Notes: a model not told the origin generated them from the letters alone. A stretch of 17,527 nucleotides of DNA from JAIEPT01 sp038217425 (GCA_038217425.1 JBBQPM010000144.1:1-17527), one strand, 5' to 3'; positions 1 to 6,883 are shown, counted from the first letter of the stretch. Numbers and translations: made by a program.

Positions 1-45
1 GCAGCGCAAGCAAGGCATTTTCTTACCTTGCTTGCGCTGCGGGCT
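1..45. repeat. Family A palindromic repeat, copy 1 (cut by window edge)
   Basis: The left arm at 1-15 and the right arm at 26-45 are complementary around the 10-base loop CATTTTCTTA. The left arm is truncated by the window start. It is identical in arm and loop to the copy at 66-117, with a 20-base spacer between the two. There is no T-run after either side, so it is not a canonical intrinsic terminator. Confidence 0.85.
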
Positions 46-65
46 CAAGGGACGTTTCGCGTTGG

Positions 66-117
66 GAGCCCGCAGCGCAAGCAAGGCATTTTCTTACCTT
101 GCTTGCGCTGCGGGCTC
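66..117. repeat. Family A palindromic repeat, copy 2
   Basis: Perfect 21-bp inverted repeat: arms at 66-86 and 97-117 (left arm begins GAGCCCGCAGCG) around the loop CATTTTCTTA. It sits directly at the 3' end of the signal peptidase second half, whose TGA stop (116-118) overlaps the last bases of the hairpin. It could stabilise mRNA 3' ends, but no U-tract follows. A third copy with compensatory changes lies at 2769-2827. Confidence 0.9.
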
Positions 118-1711
118 AACGAATAAACCCGATGCGCGTGATCGGCCAATAGATCATGAGCGCCCGCCCCAACATCAAGCGTTCCGGTACCGTTCCCCAG
201 CTTCGGCCGTCCTCGCTGGAAGGGCTGTTGTCGCCCAGGCAGAAGTAGTGGGCCTTCTGAATGAAAAACGTCGTCGGGTTCACCTTGCGGTACGGCTCGA
301 ACAACTTGCCGCCGTTGGCTCCCGTCGCGTCGGGGTCGAAACGATCCGGGATGGGAGATTCGACCGAGGCGCTGCCGCTGTAGTAGGTGTCGCGCCAGAG
401 TTCGAGGTCGGCAATTTCTAGAGAGGCATTTCGGGCGCCGAGGCTCGCCGGTTCGAGGTCGTTCTGACGAGGACCGCGTCGGGATTTCATTTTCTCGTGC
501 ATCGCGTCGACCAGGACGGCGAGCGCCTTTTGCTTTTCCCTGACCGAAGACTCGCGGATCTTTTCCGATTCGGCGCTCCAGGCGTCGGCGAACCACTTCG
601 ATTCCTCGGCCGTCGGGCTCTCGGGGGGATCGTACTTGACGCCGTCCTCGAAGGGGAGATCGCCGTTGACCCAGAGCGTGAGCCGGGCGTCGAAGTTGGC
701 CAGGCGAACCACGTAATTGCCCGGCGCCGAAAGAGTCGTCGGCTTGACGCCGAGCGATTCGGTCTTGTCGCCTTCCACTTTCAATAACTCGCACGTGCCG
801 GCGCCGATGTCGAAGCGGGCGCGGAAGCGGTGGATCCCCTTGGAAAGTTCGAGCCAGAACTCCCCCTTCTTTTCCTTCACCTTGACGTTCGCCTGCAGCA
901 TGAGGTCGCCCACCCAGTGCGGCGTCGCCAGCGGATCGATGTTGGCGCCCCGGCCGATGCGGGCGGTGATGTTGGTCATGTTGTAACTCATCTCGTCGGT
1001 GATGAGCGACGGCTTGACCTCGGCCGGAACGACGGGAACGATATCGCCTTTTTCGGAGCGGAAGTTCTTGTACATCTTCACCCGGCCGTCTTCGCCGGTC
1101 TTGCGCAGCACCGCCAGATGCTTGTACCGCAGCCATTGCGGCGCCGGCTCGTCCTTCCCCTCGAAGGTGAAGCGGATCGAATCTTCCGATGCCGACCAGG
1201 CCGAACCGTCGCTCGGCTTCCAGCGCGGATCGACCAGTAGCTTCTTGAGATCCCGGGGCTGGAAATTGTTGAGAAACACGGGACGACGCATGGCCAAGAG
1301 CACGTCGAGCGGTTTGCGGGCGATCTGGAACTTGCCGGAGTAAAACAGGATCCGGGCGACGTCGTCGTTGGAATGGGTGGCGGCGAGCTTGCACAGATCG
1401 TCCCTGGACGTCTGCGAATCGTCGCAGGGAGGATTCTCAGGAGTGTAGGTGTGAACTCGGCCGAAGAGCAGAGCGATGAATTCGCCGGGGAGCCCGAGCA
1501 GGCGTTTGATGTAGTTGTAGGGGGAGCCGTTCTTGTAGGGTTCGCCGGGATATTTGAAGACGACGACGTCGTAGCGGCGCGGCGCCGTGAGACCGGATTC
1601 GTAGGCGCATTTGGAGACGAGAACGCGGTCGCCCGTATTCCAGCGGTTGCCGTCGCAGCCGCACAGGAAAATCGCCAGCACAATCGAGCACGCGGTCCGG
1701 CGCGAAACCAT
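116..1711 (-). CDS. lepB: Signal peptidase I, C-terminal (Lys) half, with own membrane signal and large insertion
   Basis: 531 aa. It carries the parts of signal peptidase I that lie downstream of the catalytic serine: box C (GDRVLVSK, residues 27-34, then YDVVVFKYP), box D with the general-base lysine (YIKRLLGLPGE, Lys69), and box E (GDNSPSSEDGRSWG, about 493-506). The serine box is absent; it is on the preceding ORF (1718-2146). Boxes D and E are separated by about 400 residues, far longer than in proteobacterial LepB. This insertion includes a beta-rich stretch (about 230-345, with LTLWVNGDLPFEDG) resembling a concanavalin/LamG-type fold. The N terminus reads MVSRRTACSIVLAIFLCGCD: a basic start, a short hydrophobic core and a lipobox-like LCGC (Cys19) followed by Asp. 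The upstream stop is in the same frame, two codons before this ATG. A CAGG about 9 bases before the ATG could act as a weak ribosome binding site. It is either a genuine split enzyme or a lepB broken by one nonsense change. Confidence 0.8.
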   Translation of the reverse strand: MVSRRTACSIVLAIFLCGCDGNRWNTGDRVLVSKCAYESGLTAPRRYDVVVFKYPGEPYKNGSPYNYIKRLLGLPGEFIALLFGRVHTYTPENPPCDDSQTSRDDLCKLAATHSNDDVARILFYSGKFQIARKPLDVLLAMRRPVFLNNFQPRDLKKLLVDPRWKPSDGSAWSASEDSIRFTFEGKDEPAPQWLRYKHLAVLRKTGEDGRVKMYKNFRSEKGDIVPVVPAEVKPSLITDEMSYNMTNITARIGRGANIDPLATPHWVGDLMLQANVKVKEKKGEFWLELSKGIHRFRARFDIGAGTCELLKVEGDKTESLGVKPTTLSAPGNYVVRLANFDARLTLWVNGDLPFEDGVKYDPPESPTAEESKWFADAWSAESEKIRESSVREKQKALAVLVDAMHEKMKSRRGPRQNDLEPASLGARNASLEIADLELWRDTYYSGSASVESPIPDRFDPDATGANGGKLFEPYRKVNPTTFFIQKAHYFCLGDNSPSSEDGRSWGTVPERLMLGRALMIYWPITRIGFIR

Positions 1712-1717
1712 GGCACG

Positions 1718-2146
1718 TTACCTGGGATGACTTGGAATAAGATTGACGGTGAACTTGCAGTTATCGCAGGGGCAGTCCTGCACGACTTCGAGGTCGCGCT
1801 TGTTGGAGGGCTCAGCTTCCTGGCTGGCGTTGGCGGGGAAGGTGTAGCCGCACTCGGGACACTGCACTTGCATCTGGTAGCCGTACAGCGTGGTGGCCAT
1901 CGACCCGGTGGGGATGACGAACGCCTCGGCGAGAAAGGTCTTGAGAATCATGACAAGGATGATGACGAAGACGATGGTTTCGAGACCTTCGCGGTAGCTG
2001 TCGATCTGTTCGGGAGCGGGAGGGGCGTCCTTGCGGTCCTTGCTGGCGCCGGGTTTGAGGACGACGGTGTCGGTCTTGCCGCCCGGGCCTGCGGGGTGGA
2101 AGGCCCCGGGGACGCCTTTGCCTTTTTGGAACGCATCGTCGGCCAT
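1718..2146 (-). CDS. lepB: Signal peptidase I, N-terminal (Ser) half with Cys pairs
   Basis: 142 aa. A cytoplasmic Pro/Lys-rich leader is followed by one membrane span (about 56-76) and the signal peptidase serine box PTGSMATTL, with nucleophile Ser82. Next come CPECG (Cys96/99) and CPCDNC (Cys125/127/130), which look like a zinc ribbon of the kind I recall from planctomycete signal peptidases. The ORF ends at TAA (1718-1720). The frame continues without shift into the Lys half, which has the rest of the enzyme. The catalytic Lys needed for the Ser-Lys dyad is missing here, so this piece cannot be an active LepB alone. The ATG at 2146 was chosen because GAGAGGA lies just upstream; an in-frame TTG at 2164 is the alternative. 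One base change in the TAA would give a 676-residue protein. Confidence 0.82.
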   Translation of the reverse strand: MADDAFQKGKGVPGAFHPAGPGGKTDTVVLKPGASKDRKDAPPAPEQIDSYREGLETIVFVIILVMILKTFLAEAFVIPTGSMATTLYGYQMQVQCPECGYTFPANASQEAEPSNKRDLEVVQDCPCDNCKFTVNLIPSHPR

Positions 2147-2170
2147 GAAATCCTCTCCGCGCAAGTGGAA

Positions 2171-2182
2171 CTATCATGATAG
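2171..2182. repeat. Perfect 12-bp palindrome upstream of lepB
   Basis: CTATCATGATAG is a perfect palindrome 25 bases before the signal peptidase start, in the 110-base gap after maoC. It could be an operator for the lepB pair or chance. I do not recognise it as a known site. Confidence 0.35.
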
Positions 2183-2200
2183 CGAAAAACGATGCAATGT

Positions 2201-2273
2201 CCGAGCCGGACGCGTAAGCGACGAACACGCACCGACAAGGGGGCGTCTGTCGTCGCTCACGCTTCCGGCTCGG
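2201..2273. repeat. Family B inverted repeat pair
   Basis: Arms at 2201-2223 and 2251-2273 are 23 bases long and complementary except at two positions, with a 27-base spacer. The core read on the minus strand is GAGCCGGAAGCGTGAGCGAC. From memory, this resembles a high-copy intergenic repeat of planctomycete genomes; that was not checked. The right arm overlaps the 3' end of the MaoC gene and contains its TGA stop, and the other arm lies between maoC and lepB. Confidence 0.8.
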
Positions 2274-2754
2274 AAGTCCCCGCGCGGTCCTTGGACGCGG
2301 TTTTGCCGCGCCCCTCGACGAGCGTCTGCGTGACGCCTTGCTGCACGACCTTGCCGTGTTGGTTGACGACCTGTCGCTGCCAGGTGACGACGCCGCGCCG
2401 GCCGCGGGCGCGTTCCTCCTTGGCCAGGATCGTCGTTTTGACGTGAACGGTGTCGCCGAAAAACACCGGCTCGGTGAAGTTCCATTCGCGGATGGCCAGG
2501 AAGGCGAGCGTGCGCATCGCCGGCGCCGTCAGTCCTAGCCCGCTCGAAATCGAGAGGACGAGCAGGCCATGGGCAATTGGTTGACCGAAGGGGGTCGACT
2601 GCGCGAACTGGTGGTCGATGTGGATCGGATTGAAGTCGCCGCTGACGCCCGCGAAGTTGACGACGTCAGCCTGGGTAACGGTTCGGCCGAGCGACTCCCA
2701 TTCCTGGCCGATCTCGACGTCGTCGAAGAAAAGATGGTTGGCGGTGAAAGCCAT
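2257..2754 (-). CDS. MaoC-like (R)-specific enoyl-CoA hydratase / dehydratase
   Basis: 165 aa, a single hot-dog-fold domain. The hydratase-2 motif appears as VSGDFNPIHIDHQFA, giving the catalytic pair Asp40 and His45. Family members hydrate trans-2-enoyl-CoA to (R)-3-hydroxyacyl-CoA or act on related thioesters in fatty acid or polyhydroxyalkanoate metabolism; the substrate cannot be read from sequence. The ATG at 2754 is preferred over an upstream in-frame start because GGAG lies 8 bases before it and the protein then begins at the usual family position. The extreme C terminus (EPEA and the TGA) is encoded by one arm of the family B repeat, so the last residues are probably not part of the fold. 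The gene follows the EIIA gene on the same strand, with a family A hairpin in the 78-base gap. Confidence 0.88.
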   Translation of the reverse strand: MAFTANHLFFDDVEIGQEWESLGRTVTQADVVNFAGVSGDFNPIHIDHQFAQSTPFGQPIAHGLLVLSISSGLGLTAPAMRTLAFLAIREWNFTEPVFFGDTVHVKTTILAKEERARGRRGVVTWQRQVVNQHGKVVQQGVTQTLVEGRGKTASKDRAGTSEPEA

Positions 2755-2768
2755 CACAACGGCTCCGT

Positions 2769-2827
2769 GAGCCCGCAGCGCCAGCAAGGGTTTACGTCGC
2801 TTCTTTCCTTGCTGGCGCTGCGGGCTC
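2769..2827. repeat. Family A palindromic repeat, copy 3
   Basis: Perfect 21-bp inverted repeat with arms at 2769-2789 and 2807-2827 and a different 17-base loop. Compared with copies 1 and 2, the arm reads GCGCCAGC instead of GCGCAAGC. The opposite arm carries the matching change (GCTGGCGC against GCTTGCGC), so pairing is preserved. It lies between the EIIA and MaoC genes, just upstream of the MaoC ribosome binding site. Confidence 0.9.
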
Positions 2828-2832
2828 GAAAA

Positions 2833-3537
2833 TCATGCAATGGTCCGTTCCGCGTCCTCGATCATCATCCTCGCCTCGGCGGGAGTTGTGGCAGTTCGCA
2901 GATAATCGGCGAAATTGGGGAGCCGCATCAGCCGGGAGAGGCGTGCGAGCAGACTCAGGTGCAACCGGCGCTCCGTGCAGAGCACCACGAAGAAGAGATC
3001 CGTGAGCATGCCGTCGGGCGCCCCGAACGGAATGCCGCGCGCCGTTCGGCCGAATGCGAGCACCGAATCGCCCAGCACGGTGCTGGGCAGCACGCGATTG
3101 GGATGCACGAACGCGATGCCGCCTTCGACCGCGGTTGAGCCGATCTCTTCCCGCTTGCGAATCGCTTCCAGCGCCGCGTCCGTGTCGTAAAGTTGCCACG
3201 ATTGCTCCGCAAGTCCGATCAACGCCTTCATCAGCGACGACCGAGTCCCAGCGACCAACGGCACGGCGACGGTCGCGTCGGTGAGCATCGGGCTTACCAG
3301 CAGCTGCCCGTCGTGTTTGCCCTGACCGACGCCGACTTCGATCGCGGTCAGTTCTTCGGCGGTGTATCCGGGCATCGACTTCTCGACCCAGTGCTGGATC
3401 TCGACGGTGGCGAAGCGCCATTCGCCCTGGATGCGTTGGCCCGGCAAATGGCCGCGCGTCGCCATCTTGCTCACTTCACGCTCATCGCGCTGCAAGAGCC
3501 CGGCCACTTCGCTCACGTCTAACACTTCGCTTTCCAT
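2833..3537 (-). CDS. Helix-turn-helix / PTS EIIA (PtsN-like) fusion protein
   Basis: 234 aa. Residues 1-50 look like a MerR/excisionase-type DNA-binding domain (LDVSEVAGLLQRDEREVSKM, then a wing-like GEWRF). Residues about 80-230 match the fructose/nitrogen-type EIIA domain of the phosphotransferase system. The segment GGIAFVHPNRV provides the expected phosphorylated histidine, His145. No EIIB or EIIC transport domains are nearby, so a regulatory role like PtsN is more likely than sugar uptake. The fusion suggests a DNA-binding protein whose activity depends on phosphorylation; this is inference. AGGGAG immediately before the ATG overlaps the argG stop codon, and only 9 bases separate the genes, so translation is probably coupled to argG. 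Confidence 0.85.
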   Translation of the reverse strand: MESEVLDVSEVAGLLQRDEREVSKMATRGHLPGQRIQGEWRFATVEIQHWVEKSMPGYTAEELTAIEVGVGQGKHDGQLLVSPMLTDATVAVPLVAGTRSSLMKALIGLAEQSWQLYDTDAALEAIRKREEIGSTAVEGGIAFVHPNRVLPSTVLGDSVLAFGRTARGIPFGAPDGMLTDLFFVVLCTERRLHLSLLARLSRLMRLPNFADYLRTATTPAEARMMIEDAERTIA

Positions 3538-3546
3538 GAATCTCCC

Positions 3547-4791
3547 TTACTTGTCGTGTCGTAACATCCCCGGCAAATCGAAGCCGCGGCCATCTTTGAG
3601 TAACTGAATGTGCGCCTGCGTCTGCATCCCCAGCCCATGCAGGCGGATGAATCCCTTGGCCGCATCGTGGTCGAACTGGTCGCCCGTTTCGTAGGTCGCC
3701 AACTTCTTGCTGTACAGGCTGAACTCGCTCTTTCGGCCTACCACCGTCGCCTTCCCCTTGAGGAGCTTGACGCGCGTGATCCCCGTGACGAAACGCTGGT
3801 TGCTGACGATGAACGCGGCCAAGTCCTGGTGGAAGGCGCTGAACCACAATCCATTATAGATGAGATCCGCGTACTCCTGCGCGACCATCGTCTTGAACCG
3901 GGCGGCCTGCTTGCTGAGGCACAGCGACTCCAACTCGCGATGGCATTCGTGCAAGATGACGGCCGAGGGCGCCTCGTAGATCTCGCGCGACTTGATGCCG
4001 ACCAGGCGGTTCTCGACGTGGTCGATTCGGCCCACGCCATGCTTGCCCCCCAGTTCATTGAGCTTGTACAAGAGCGGCACGCCGTCCATCTTCGTGCCGT
4101 TCAGGCCGATCGGGATGCCCGACTGCCATTCGATCTCGATATATTCCGGCTCGTTGGGCGCCTTCTGCGTATTCGCGGTCCACTGGTACGCCTCTTCCGG
4201 CGGTTCATCCCAGGGATCCTCGAGCAGGCCCGCTTCGACGCTACGGCCGAAGATGTTCTGATCGACGCTGTAGGGGCTTTCGATCTTGGCTTCCACCGGG
4301 ATGTTGTTCGCGAGGGCGAACTTGATCTCTTCGTCGCGCGTCCACTTCCACTCGCGGACCGGAGCGATGATCTTCAGGTGCGGAGCGAGCGTCTGGAAGG
4401 TGCAGTCGAAGCGGACCTGATCGTTCCCCTTGCCGGTGCAGCCATGGGCGACGGCGACGGCGTTTTTCTCCTTGGCGACGTCGACCATAAGCTTGGCGAT
4501 GAGGGGCCGACCCAGCGCGGTGGCGAGCGGGTACTTCCCCTCGTACAGGGCGCCGGCCATCAGCGCGGGCCAAACGAAGCAGTCGACGAAGAGGTTGCGC
4601 GCATCAATCGCGACGGCGTCGACGGCGCCGGTCTTGAGCGCCTTCTGCTTGATCTTCTCGATGTCTTCGCCCTGGCCCAGATCGCAGGTGAAGGTGACGA
4701 CGTCGAGGTTGTACTTTTCGCCGATCCAGGGGACCATCACCGAAGTGTCGAGTCCGCCGGAGTATGCGAGAATGACGCGATCGCGGGCCAT
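3547..4791 (-). CDS. argG: Argininosuccinate synthase
   Basis: 414 aa, normal length for the family. It ligates citrulline and aspartate using ATP, the penultimate step of arginine synthesis, in the cytoplasm. The N-terminal ATP-pyrophosphatase P-loop AYSGGLDTS is at residues 9-17. Other family signatures are TFTCDLGQGED, AHGCTGKGNDQVRFD and SPYSVDQNIFGRS. An in-frame start 78 bases upstream exists, but MARDRVILAYSGG is the family N terminus and has AAAGG about 6 bases before it. A plausible promoter with a perfect TTGACA lies about 90-120 bases upstream. It is the first gene of the minus-strand run argG, EIIA, maoC, lepB. No other arginine genes are in the window. Confidence 0.97.
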   Translation of the reverse strand: MARDRVILAYSGGLDTSVMVPWIGEKYNLDVVTFTCDLGQGEDIEKIKQKALKTGAVDAVAIDARNLFVDCFVWPALMAGALYEGKYPLATALGRPLIAKLMVDVAKEKNAVAVAHGCTGKGNDQVRFDCTFQTLAPHLKIIAPVREWKWTRDEEIKFALANNIPVEAKIESPYSVDQNIFGRSVEAGLLEDPWDEPPEEAYQWTANTQKAPNEPEYIEIEWQSGIPIGLNGTKMDGVPLLYKLNELGGKHGVGRIDHVENRLVGIKSREIYEAPSAVILHECHRELESLCLSKQAARFKTMVAQEYADLIYNGLWFSAFHQDLAAFIVSNQRFVTGITRVKLLKGKATVVGRKSEFSLYSKKLATYETGDQFDHDAAKGFIRLHGLGMQTQAHIQLLKDGRGFDLPGMLRHDK

Positions 4792-4881
4792 GCCGTGCCT
4801 TTCAGGAATGCGAAGCGGGCCCGATCCGGAAATATTCGCCGGCTTGCCGCTTCGCGAGAATCCCAACAACCGTAAAATATT

Positions 4882-4910
4882 ATCATCGGAAGGGGGGGTA
4901 GGGATGTCAA
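4882..4910 (-). promoter_or_regulatory. Candidate sigma70-type promoter for argG
   Basis: On the minus strand a perfect -35 TTGACA (4905-4910) is followed after 17 bases by GATGAT (4882-4887, 4 of 6 to TATAAT). An alternative -10, GATAAT, lies 20 bases from the -35. The -35 covers the start codon region of the divergent gene at 4904, so transcription of the two genes may interfere. Confidence 0.45.
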
Positions 4911-5557
4911 CCCTAGAAGCAGCCGCCCCGTCATCCCACGAGGTTTTTCATCCGAATTTCACGCAAAGTTGGTATCCCATGACTCCGCAGCCGGAACCTC
5001 TCCCTTCGGCGTCCCCGGATCTTGGCCTCGAAGAAGTCGGACCCGAAGCACTGGTCAGCGATGCCGAATTGATTCTCGAACGCCTGGAACGACTTGAACA
5101 AAAGCTCAGCACGCTTTCCGAGGACGTGCGAAGATTACAGCCGACGGAGGCGCCGGCGATTCGCGTTCCGTCTCCACCTCAGCCTCAACCGGAGGAACCG
5201 GTCATGACGTACGTGCCGCCGCTGGCGGAACCCGAGCCCCCGATTCAAATGCCGTCGTCCTCGGCGCGCGGCTGGCTGTGGTGGGAGATCGTGCGCGACG
5301 GCATGCGCACGCTGTGGATGCTGATCGACAGCCGTTACCGCATGGCCTGGTCGACGCGTTTTGTGGTGATCGCCCTTTTCATCGCGATCTTCACGTCGCA
5401 CTGGTTCAACCCGCTCGGCTATCTGTTGCCGGAAGTGCTTGAGCGGATGCTCGACAAGGTCGTGGTCCTGATCCTGGGTTTCCTGCTGTACAAAGTGCTG
5501 GGCCGAGAACTGGTGCGTTACCACGAGTACATGGCCCGATGGCCGGGCGGGAAGTAG
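4904..5557 (+). CDS. Hypothetical coiled-coil, proline-rich membrane protein
   Basis: 217 aa; no family recognised. Residues about 45-75 form a Leu/Glu-rich coiled coil (ILERLERLEQKLSTLSEDVR). A low-complexity Pro/Glu/Gln linker follows (about 80-120). The C-terminal third has two hydrophobic segments, FVVIALFIAIF and VVVLILGFLLYKVLG, separated by a short amphipathic stretch. The N-terminal part is probably soluble and anchored by these spans. The ATG at 4904 has a purine-rich GGAAGGGGGGGTAGGG directly upstream. Its 3' end is 15 bases from the convergent mutM stop. The function is unknown. Confidence 0.8.
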   Translation: MSTLEAAAPSSHEVFHPNFTQSWYPMTPQPEPLPSASPDLGLEEVGPEALVSDAELILERLERLEQKLSTLSEDVRRLQPTEAPAIRVPSPPQPQPEEPVMTYVPPLAEPEPPIQMPSSSARGWLWWEIVRDGMRTLWMLIDSRYRMAWSTRFVVIALFIAIFTSHWFNPLGYLLPEVLERMLDKVVVLILGFLLYKVLGRELVRYHEYMARWPGGK

Positions 5558-5572
5558 CCGGGCGTTCCCGAA

Positions 5573-6412
5573 TCAATGTGTACTTCGGCGTTTTGCGAGT
5601 CGTTGACAGCGTGGACAGAAATGCGTCGAACGCCCCGCGAGGACGATGCGCTCGAGGGGCTGAGTGCAGCGCAAGCACGGCTCGCCGGTTCGGCCGTAAA
5701 CGCGGAACTCGTTCTGCATTTTGCCCATGAGCCCCGAGCCGCCGACGTAGTTGCGAATGCTCGAACCGCGTAGCTCGATGGCGTGTTCCAATACCTCCAC
5801 AATTGCCAGGCGAAGCTTCTCGGCCTGGGCGCGCGTCACGTCCTTGCCGGGTAGCGCGGGATGTAGGCCAGCGACGTGCAACGATTCGTCGGCGTAGATA
5901 TTCCCCACGCCTGCCACGGTACGCTGGTCGAGCAGGATCGCCTTCAAAACTCGGCTCGTCGCTTTTAACCTCTTGAACCAGGAAGCGGGTTCAAGATCCC
6001 ACGGCTCGGGCCCCAGCAACTGCTTGACGAAGAAGGCATCAAGGTCGGCGCGCGTTGCGTAGAGACTGACGCTGCCGAATCGGCGGATGTCGCGGAAACG
6101 TAACTCCTCGCCGCCCGGGCCAAGCGTGAAGACGACGTGGGTGTGATCCTCACGCGGTAGCTGCGCGGCGGCGAACGTGAACTGTCCCGTCATTCCCAGG
6201 TGAACGAGAAGCCAGGGACCGGCCAAATCGAGGCAGATCCACTTGCCGCGCCGTTCGATGCCGTGAAACGTCCTGCCGACGAGGGCCTCGAGGTTGGCGC
6301 CGGGACTGCGCCGGAGTTTCTTGTCCCCCACGAGTACGCTGGCGATGGCTCGGCCCACGAGCGGCGCGCGCAGGTCGCGGACCACGGTCTCGACTTCGGG
6401 GAGTTCCGGCAT
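5573..6412 (-). CDS. mutM: Formamidopyrimidine-DNA glycosylase
   Basis: 279 aa, full length. It excises oxidised purines such as 8-oxoguanine and nicks the DNA (base excision repair). The N terminus MPELPEVETVVRDL gives the catalytic Pro2 and Glu3. HLGMTGQF, RFRDIRRFG and GVGNIYADE are Fpg signatures, and the C-terminal zinc finger has two CxxC pairs (CLRC and CPRC). The start at 6412 is fixed by the need for Pro at position 2; the longer frame would destroy the active site. The acpS stop TGA is one base upstream of this ATG, so the two are translationally coupled. The cluster is divergent from lexA, which could make this repair gene part of the SOS response. Confidence 0.96.
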   Translation of the reverse strand: MPELPEVETVVRDLRAPLVGRAIASVLVGDKKLRRSPGANLEALVGRTFHGIERRGKWICLDLAGPWLLVHLGMTGQFTFAAAQLPREDHTHVVFTLGPGGEELRFRDIRRFGSVSLYATRADLDAFFVKQLLGPEPWDLEPASWFKRLKATSRVLKAILLDQRTVAGVGNIYADESLHVAGLHPALPGKDVTRAQAEKLRLAIVEVLEHAIELRGSSIRNYVGGSGLMGKMQNEFRVYGRTGEPCLRCTQPLERIVLAGRSTHFCPRCQRLAKRRSTH

Positions 6413-6413
6413 G

Positions 6414-6800
6414 TCAGTCCTTGCGGAGCGCCAGCGCGTACGCCGTCGCGTATTCACGACAATGGGAGATGGTAATCAGCAGGTCCGAGATTTTCATCGA
6501 CTCCGCCTGATCCTTCGCCGCCCCGCACAGGAACACCTTGGGAGCGCCGGCCGGGTCGTTGCGAATCTCCATGTCGGTCCAGCAGATCCCTTTACGCCAG
6601 CCGGTTCCCAGGCATTTGAGGATCGCTTCCTTCGCCGCCCAGCGTCCCGCGAGATGTTCGGTCGCGTGCTTCTTCCCCTGGCAGTACTGAATCTCGCGCG
6701 GCGTGAAGACGCGCTCGAGGAACAGCTCGCCATGCTTTTCGACCATCGTGCCGATCCGCGCGCATTCGACGATGTCCGTCCCGATGCCGATGATGTCCAT
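6414..6800 (-). CDS. acpS: Holo-[acyl-carrier-protein] synthase
   Basis: 128 aa, normal length. It transfers 4'-phosphopantetheine from CoA to the serine of acyl carrier protein, which is essential for fatty acid synthesis. It starts MDIIGIGTDIVECARI, with the Mg-binding Asp9, and contains the second motif GRWAAKEAILKCLG with Glu58. AAGGAG lies 7 bases before the ATG. It overlaps nothing upstream, is followed by mutM after a single base, and is divergent from lexA. Confidence 0.96.
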   Translation of the reverse strand: MDIIGIGTDIVECARIGTMVEKHGELFLERVFTPREIQYCQGKKHATEHLAGRWAAKEAILKCLGTGWRKGICWTDMEIRNDPAGAPKVFLCGAAKDQAESMKISDLLITISHCREYATAYALALRKD

Positions 6801-6871
6801 GTGTCATCTCCTTCCTCCAGTGTAGGGCTGCGCTCGCACGTCGCCCTTCGAAAAAAAAGTACTAACTGGCC

Positions 6872-6883
6872 TTTACATGTGAA
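6872..6883. promoter_or_regulatory. Near-palindrome over the lexA -35, candidate LexA operator
   Basis: TTTACATGTGAA is a near-perfect palindrome with an ACATGT core and one non-complementary pair. It covers the lexA -35; on the other strand it presents TTCACA, a -35-like hexamer facing acpS-mutM. It does not match the E. coli, Bacillus or alphaproteobacterial LexA boxes. It is proposed only from position and symmetry. A second palindrome, TTGTACAA, lies at about 6926-6933. Confidence 0.3.

Noticed and set aside
1..117. Tandem repeats that could suggest a CRISPR array
   Set aside because: There are only two units, each is a long perfect palindrome, and there are no regular spacers or cas genes.
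45..1394. A 449-codon minus-strand open frame in another frame of the signal peptidase region
   Set aside because: It has Arg-rich composition typical of a shifted frame in GC-rich DNA; the overlapping frame holds the signal peptidase boxes.
1700..1740. A frameshift in lepB
   Set aside because: The two halves are in the same frame (1718 and 1709 differ by a multiple of 3), so the break is an in-frame stop, not an indel.
3610..4875. A 421-codon plus-strand open frame
   Set aside because: It is the antisense shadow of argG, whose family motifs are unmistakable.
5549..5575. A two-way terminator between the membrane protein gene and mutM
   Set aside because: CGGGAA and TTCCCG can pair over 11 bases, but the stem is short and has no U-run on either strand.
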